In this document: positions 13,332 to 14,467 of the stretch, piece after piece
Layout: the number at the start of each line of letters is the position of its first letter
Numbering within the stretch: the stretch's first letter is position 1
Origin: RUG11247 sp050945995
GTDB lineage: Bacteria > Bacillota > Clostridia > Christensenellales > Aristaeellaceae
Length of the DNA: 14,467 nt
Direction: 5' to 3'
Assembly: GCA_050945995.1 (NCBI GenBank)
Contig: JBMNUA010000039.1
Location: forward strand, 1 to 14,467
The notes under the pieces: generated by a model
Seen by the model: the letters and a program-made list of their open reading frames with translations, nothing else
Database searches by the model: none
What the model was told of the DNA's origin: nothing
Position numbers and translations under genes: made by a program

Positions 13332-13354
13332 TCCACGGTGCATGGATTCATAAT
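13326..13354 (+). promoter_or_regulatory. Sigma-A promoter of the URO-D-like gene
   Basis: -35 TTGACA (13326-13331) and -10 CATAAT (13349-13354) are 17 bp apart. The spacer holds an inverted repeat ATCCA (13331-13335) / TGGAT (13343-13347). The predicted leader is only about 20 bases. Confidence 0.82.
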
Positions 13355-13383
13355 AGACAAAAGTGAATGTCAGGGGGATGGAT

Positions 13384-14460
13384 ATGCCGGAGAAATACGC
13401 GTTCCAACCGGATTACATGAACCTCGTCCGGGCGGCGAAAAACGAATGGGTCGCGCGGGTGCCGCTGTATGATCACATCGTCGATTTTTCAAAGATCGGT
13501 GAAATCGCGGGCGAAAACCCCGCGTCCCTGATTTTTTCAAGCGATCCGCGCGACAAGCGCGAGGGCTTTCGCATCTACTGGGATTTCTTCCGGCGCATGG
13601 GCTACGATGCCGCGCCGTTTGAATGCTGCATCACTTCCGCGCTCGTGGACGGCGGCGCGCTCGGCGCGCATGTGAAGGGCTGCATACAGACGCGCGCGGA
13701 TTTCGAGCGCTACCCCTGGGCGTCCATCGAGGATCGGTTCTTCGCGCAATTTAGCGGCATCTTCCGCGCGCTCAAGGACAGCTGCCCGGCGGACATGCGC
13801 GCGGTCGGCGGCGTGGGGAACGGGGTGTTTGAAATCGTGCAGGATCTGGTGGGCTACATCGACCTATGCTACCTGCGCGCGGATGATGAAGAATTGTACG
13901 CCGATCTGTTCCAAAGGGTTTCGGATTTGCAATGCGCCATCTGGACGCGCTTTTTGCGCGAATACGGGGACGCGTACTGCGTGCTGCGCTTTGGCGACGA
14001 CCTCGGCTTTAACTCCTCGACGCTCCTCTCGCGCGATGATTTGCGCGCGCATGTATACCCCTGCTATCGGCGCATCGTCGAGATCGCACACCGAAGCGCA
14101 AAGCCGCTGCTTTTGCACTCATGCGGCAATCTCCTGACCGTATTTGATGAGTTGATTGAGATGACGGGCATCGACGCGAAGCACTCCAACGAGGACAACA
14201 TCGCGCACTTCGCCGTTTGGGTGGAGCGGTTCGGGCATAGGATCGGGAACTTCGGCGGCATCGATATGAACGTCATCTGCCAACAGGACGCGCAGTCCAT
14301 CGAGCGCTATGTGTTCGACTGCCTCGACCGCGTGGCCGCCATGCCGAACCGCGGCGGCATCGCGTTCGGGTCGGGCAATTCCATCCCGGATTATGTGCCG
14401 GCGGAGGGCTATGTCGCCATGACGGAGGCGGTTCGCAAATGGCGGGGCGATCGGCGGTAG
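13384..14460 (+). CDS. Uroporphyrinogen decarboxylase (URO-D) superfamily protein
   Basis: The 358-residue protein has the URO-D/cobalamin-methyltransferase TIM-barrel plan: HSCGN (245-249), a GIDAKHSNED segment near 265, FGGIDMN (290-296) and FGSGNSIPDYVP (328-339). H245 and C247 correspond to the HxC zinc ligands of MtaA/MtbA-type methyltransferases, but the third Cys those enzymes carry near the C-terminal end is not seen; that region reads GGIAFGSGNS. It therefore looks like one of the many URO-D paralogues whose substrate is unknown, often methyl transfer with corrinoid proteins, rather than the haem enzyme HemE. ATG 13384 is chosen because AGGGGG (13372-13377) is 6 bases upstream; ATG 13378 and GTG 13363 overlap or precede that site. 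No corrinoid protein gene lies in the window; downstream sequence is missing. Confidence 0.85.
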   Translation: MPEKYAFQPDYMNLVRAAKNEWVARVPLYDHIVDFSKIGEIAGENPASLIFSSDPRDKREGFRIYWDFFRRMGYDAAPFECCITSALVDGGALGAHVKGCIQTRADFERYPWASIEDRFFAQFSGIFRALKDSCPADMRAVGGVGNGVFEIVQDLVGYIDLCYLRADDEELYADLFQRVSDLQCAIWTRFLREYGDAYCVLRFGDDLGFNSSTLLSRDDLRAHVYPCYRRIVEIAHRSAKPLLLHSCGNLLTVFDELIEMTGIDAKHSNEDNIAHFAVWVERFGHRIGNFGGIDMNVICQQDAQSIERYVFDCLDRVAAMPNRGGIAFGSGNSIPDYVPAEGYVAMTEAVRKWRGDRR

Positions 14461-14467
14461 GATGCCG

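Overview
The window looks like chromosomal DNA of a GC-rich, endospore-forming member of the Firmicutes, probably class Clostridia. Three things point this way: the gene order rlmN-prpC-prkC-rsgA-rpe ... rpmB / asp23-fakA-recG is the one known from Bacillus subtilis and its relatives; there are two alpha/beta-type small acid-soluble spore protein (SASP) genes in tandem; and ribosome binding sites are strong GGAGG types. Genus and family cannot be read from the sequence.

Layout. Positions 1-4421 (+) hold the last codons of rlmN, then a tightly packed operon: prpC (PP2C phosphatase), prkC (PASTA Ser/Thr kinase), rsgA (ribosome assembly GTPase), rpe (pentose phosphate epimerase) and a 57-residue two-helix membrane protein. 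prpC/prkC overlap by 4 bp and rsgA/rpe by 8 bp. A near-symmetric bidirectional terminator separates this operon from the convergent rpmB (-). rpmB and asp23 are divergent, each with a clear sigma-A promoter; asp23 is followed by fakA (fatty acid kinase type) and recG, with a strong terminator hairpin between fakA and recG. Positions 9192-9659 hold the two SASP genes, closed by a perfect hairpin. fucO (lactaldehyde reductase) lies on the minus strand at 9707-10855.

From 10942 a consensus promoter drives a tRNA cluster, Leu(UAG)-Gly(GCC)-Gly(UCC), each gene with encoded CCA, ending in a T8 terminator. A single-gene unit for an unrecognised exported protein follows (11422-12012). The 306-bp gap between it and the convergent D-2-hydroxyacid dehydrogenase gene is the most unusual stretch: four long hairpins in a row, framed by two terminators that share an identical 12-base left arm. 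The window closes with a divergent pair, the dehydrogenase (-) and a uroporphyrinogen-decarboxylase-like protein (+), whose two consensus -35 boxes together make one 14-bp palindrome.

Functionally, the first 9 kb are core genes (translation and ribosome assembly, Ser/Thr phosphorylation, lipid precursor activation, DNA repair). The rest is sporulation, tRNA and accessory metabolism. No transposase, integrase, phage gene, CRISPR array or defence system was seen. The best candidates for something undescribed are the hairpin array at 12110-12276, the palindromic divergent promoter at 13295-13354, and the small membrane protein at the position where B. subtilis carries spoVM.
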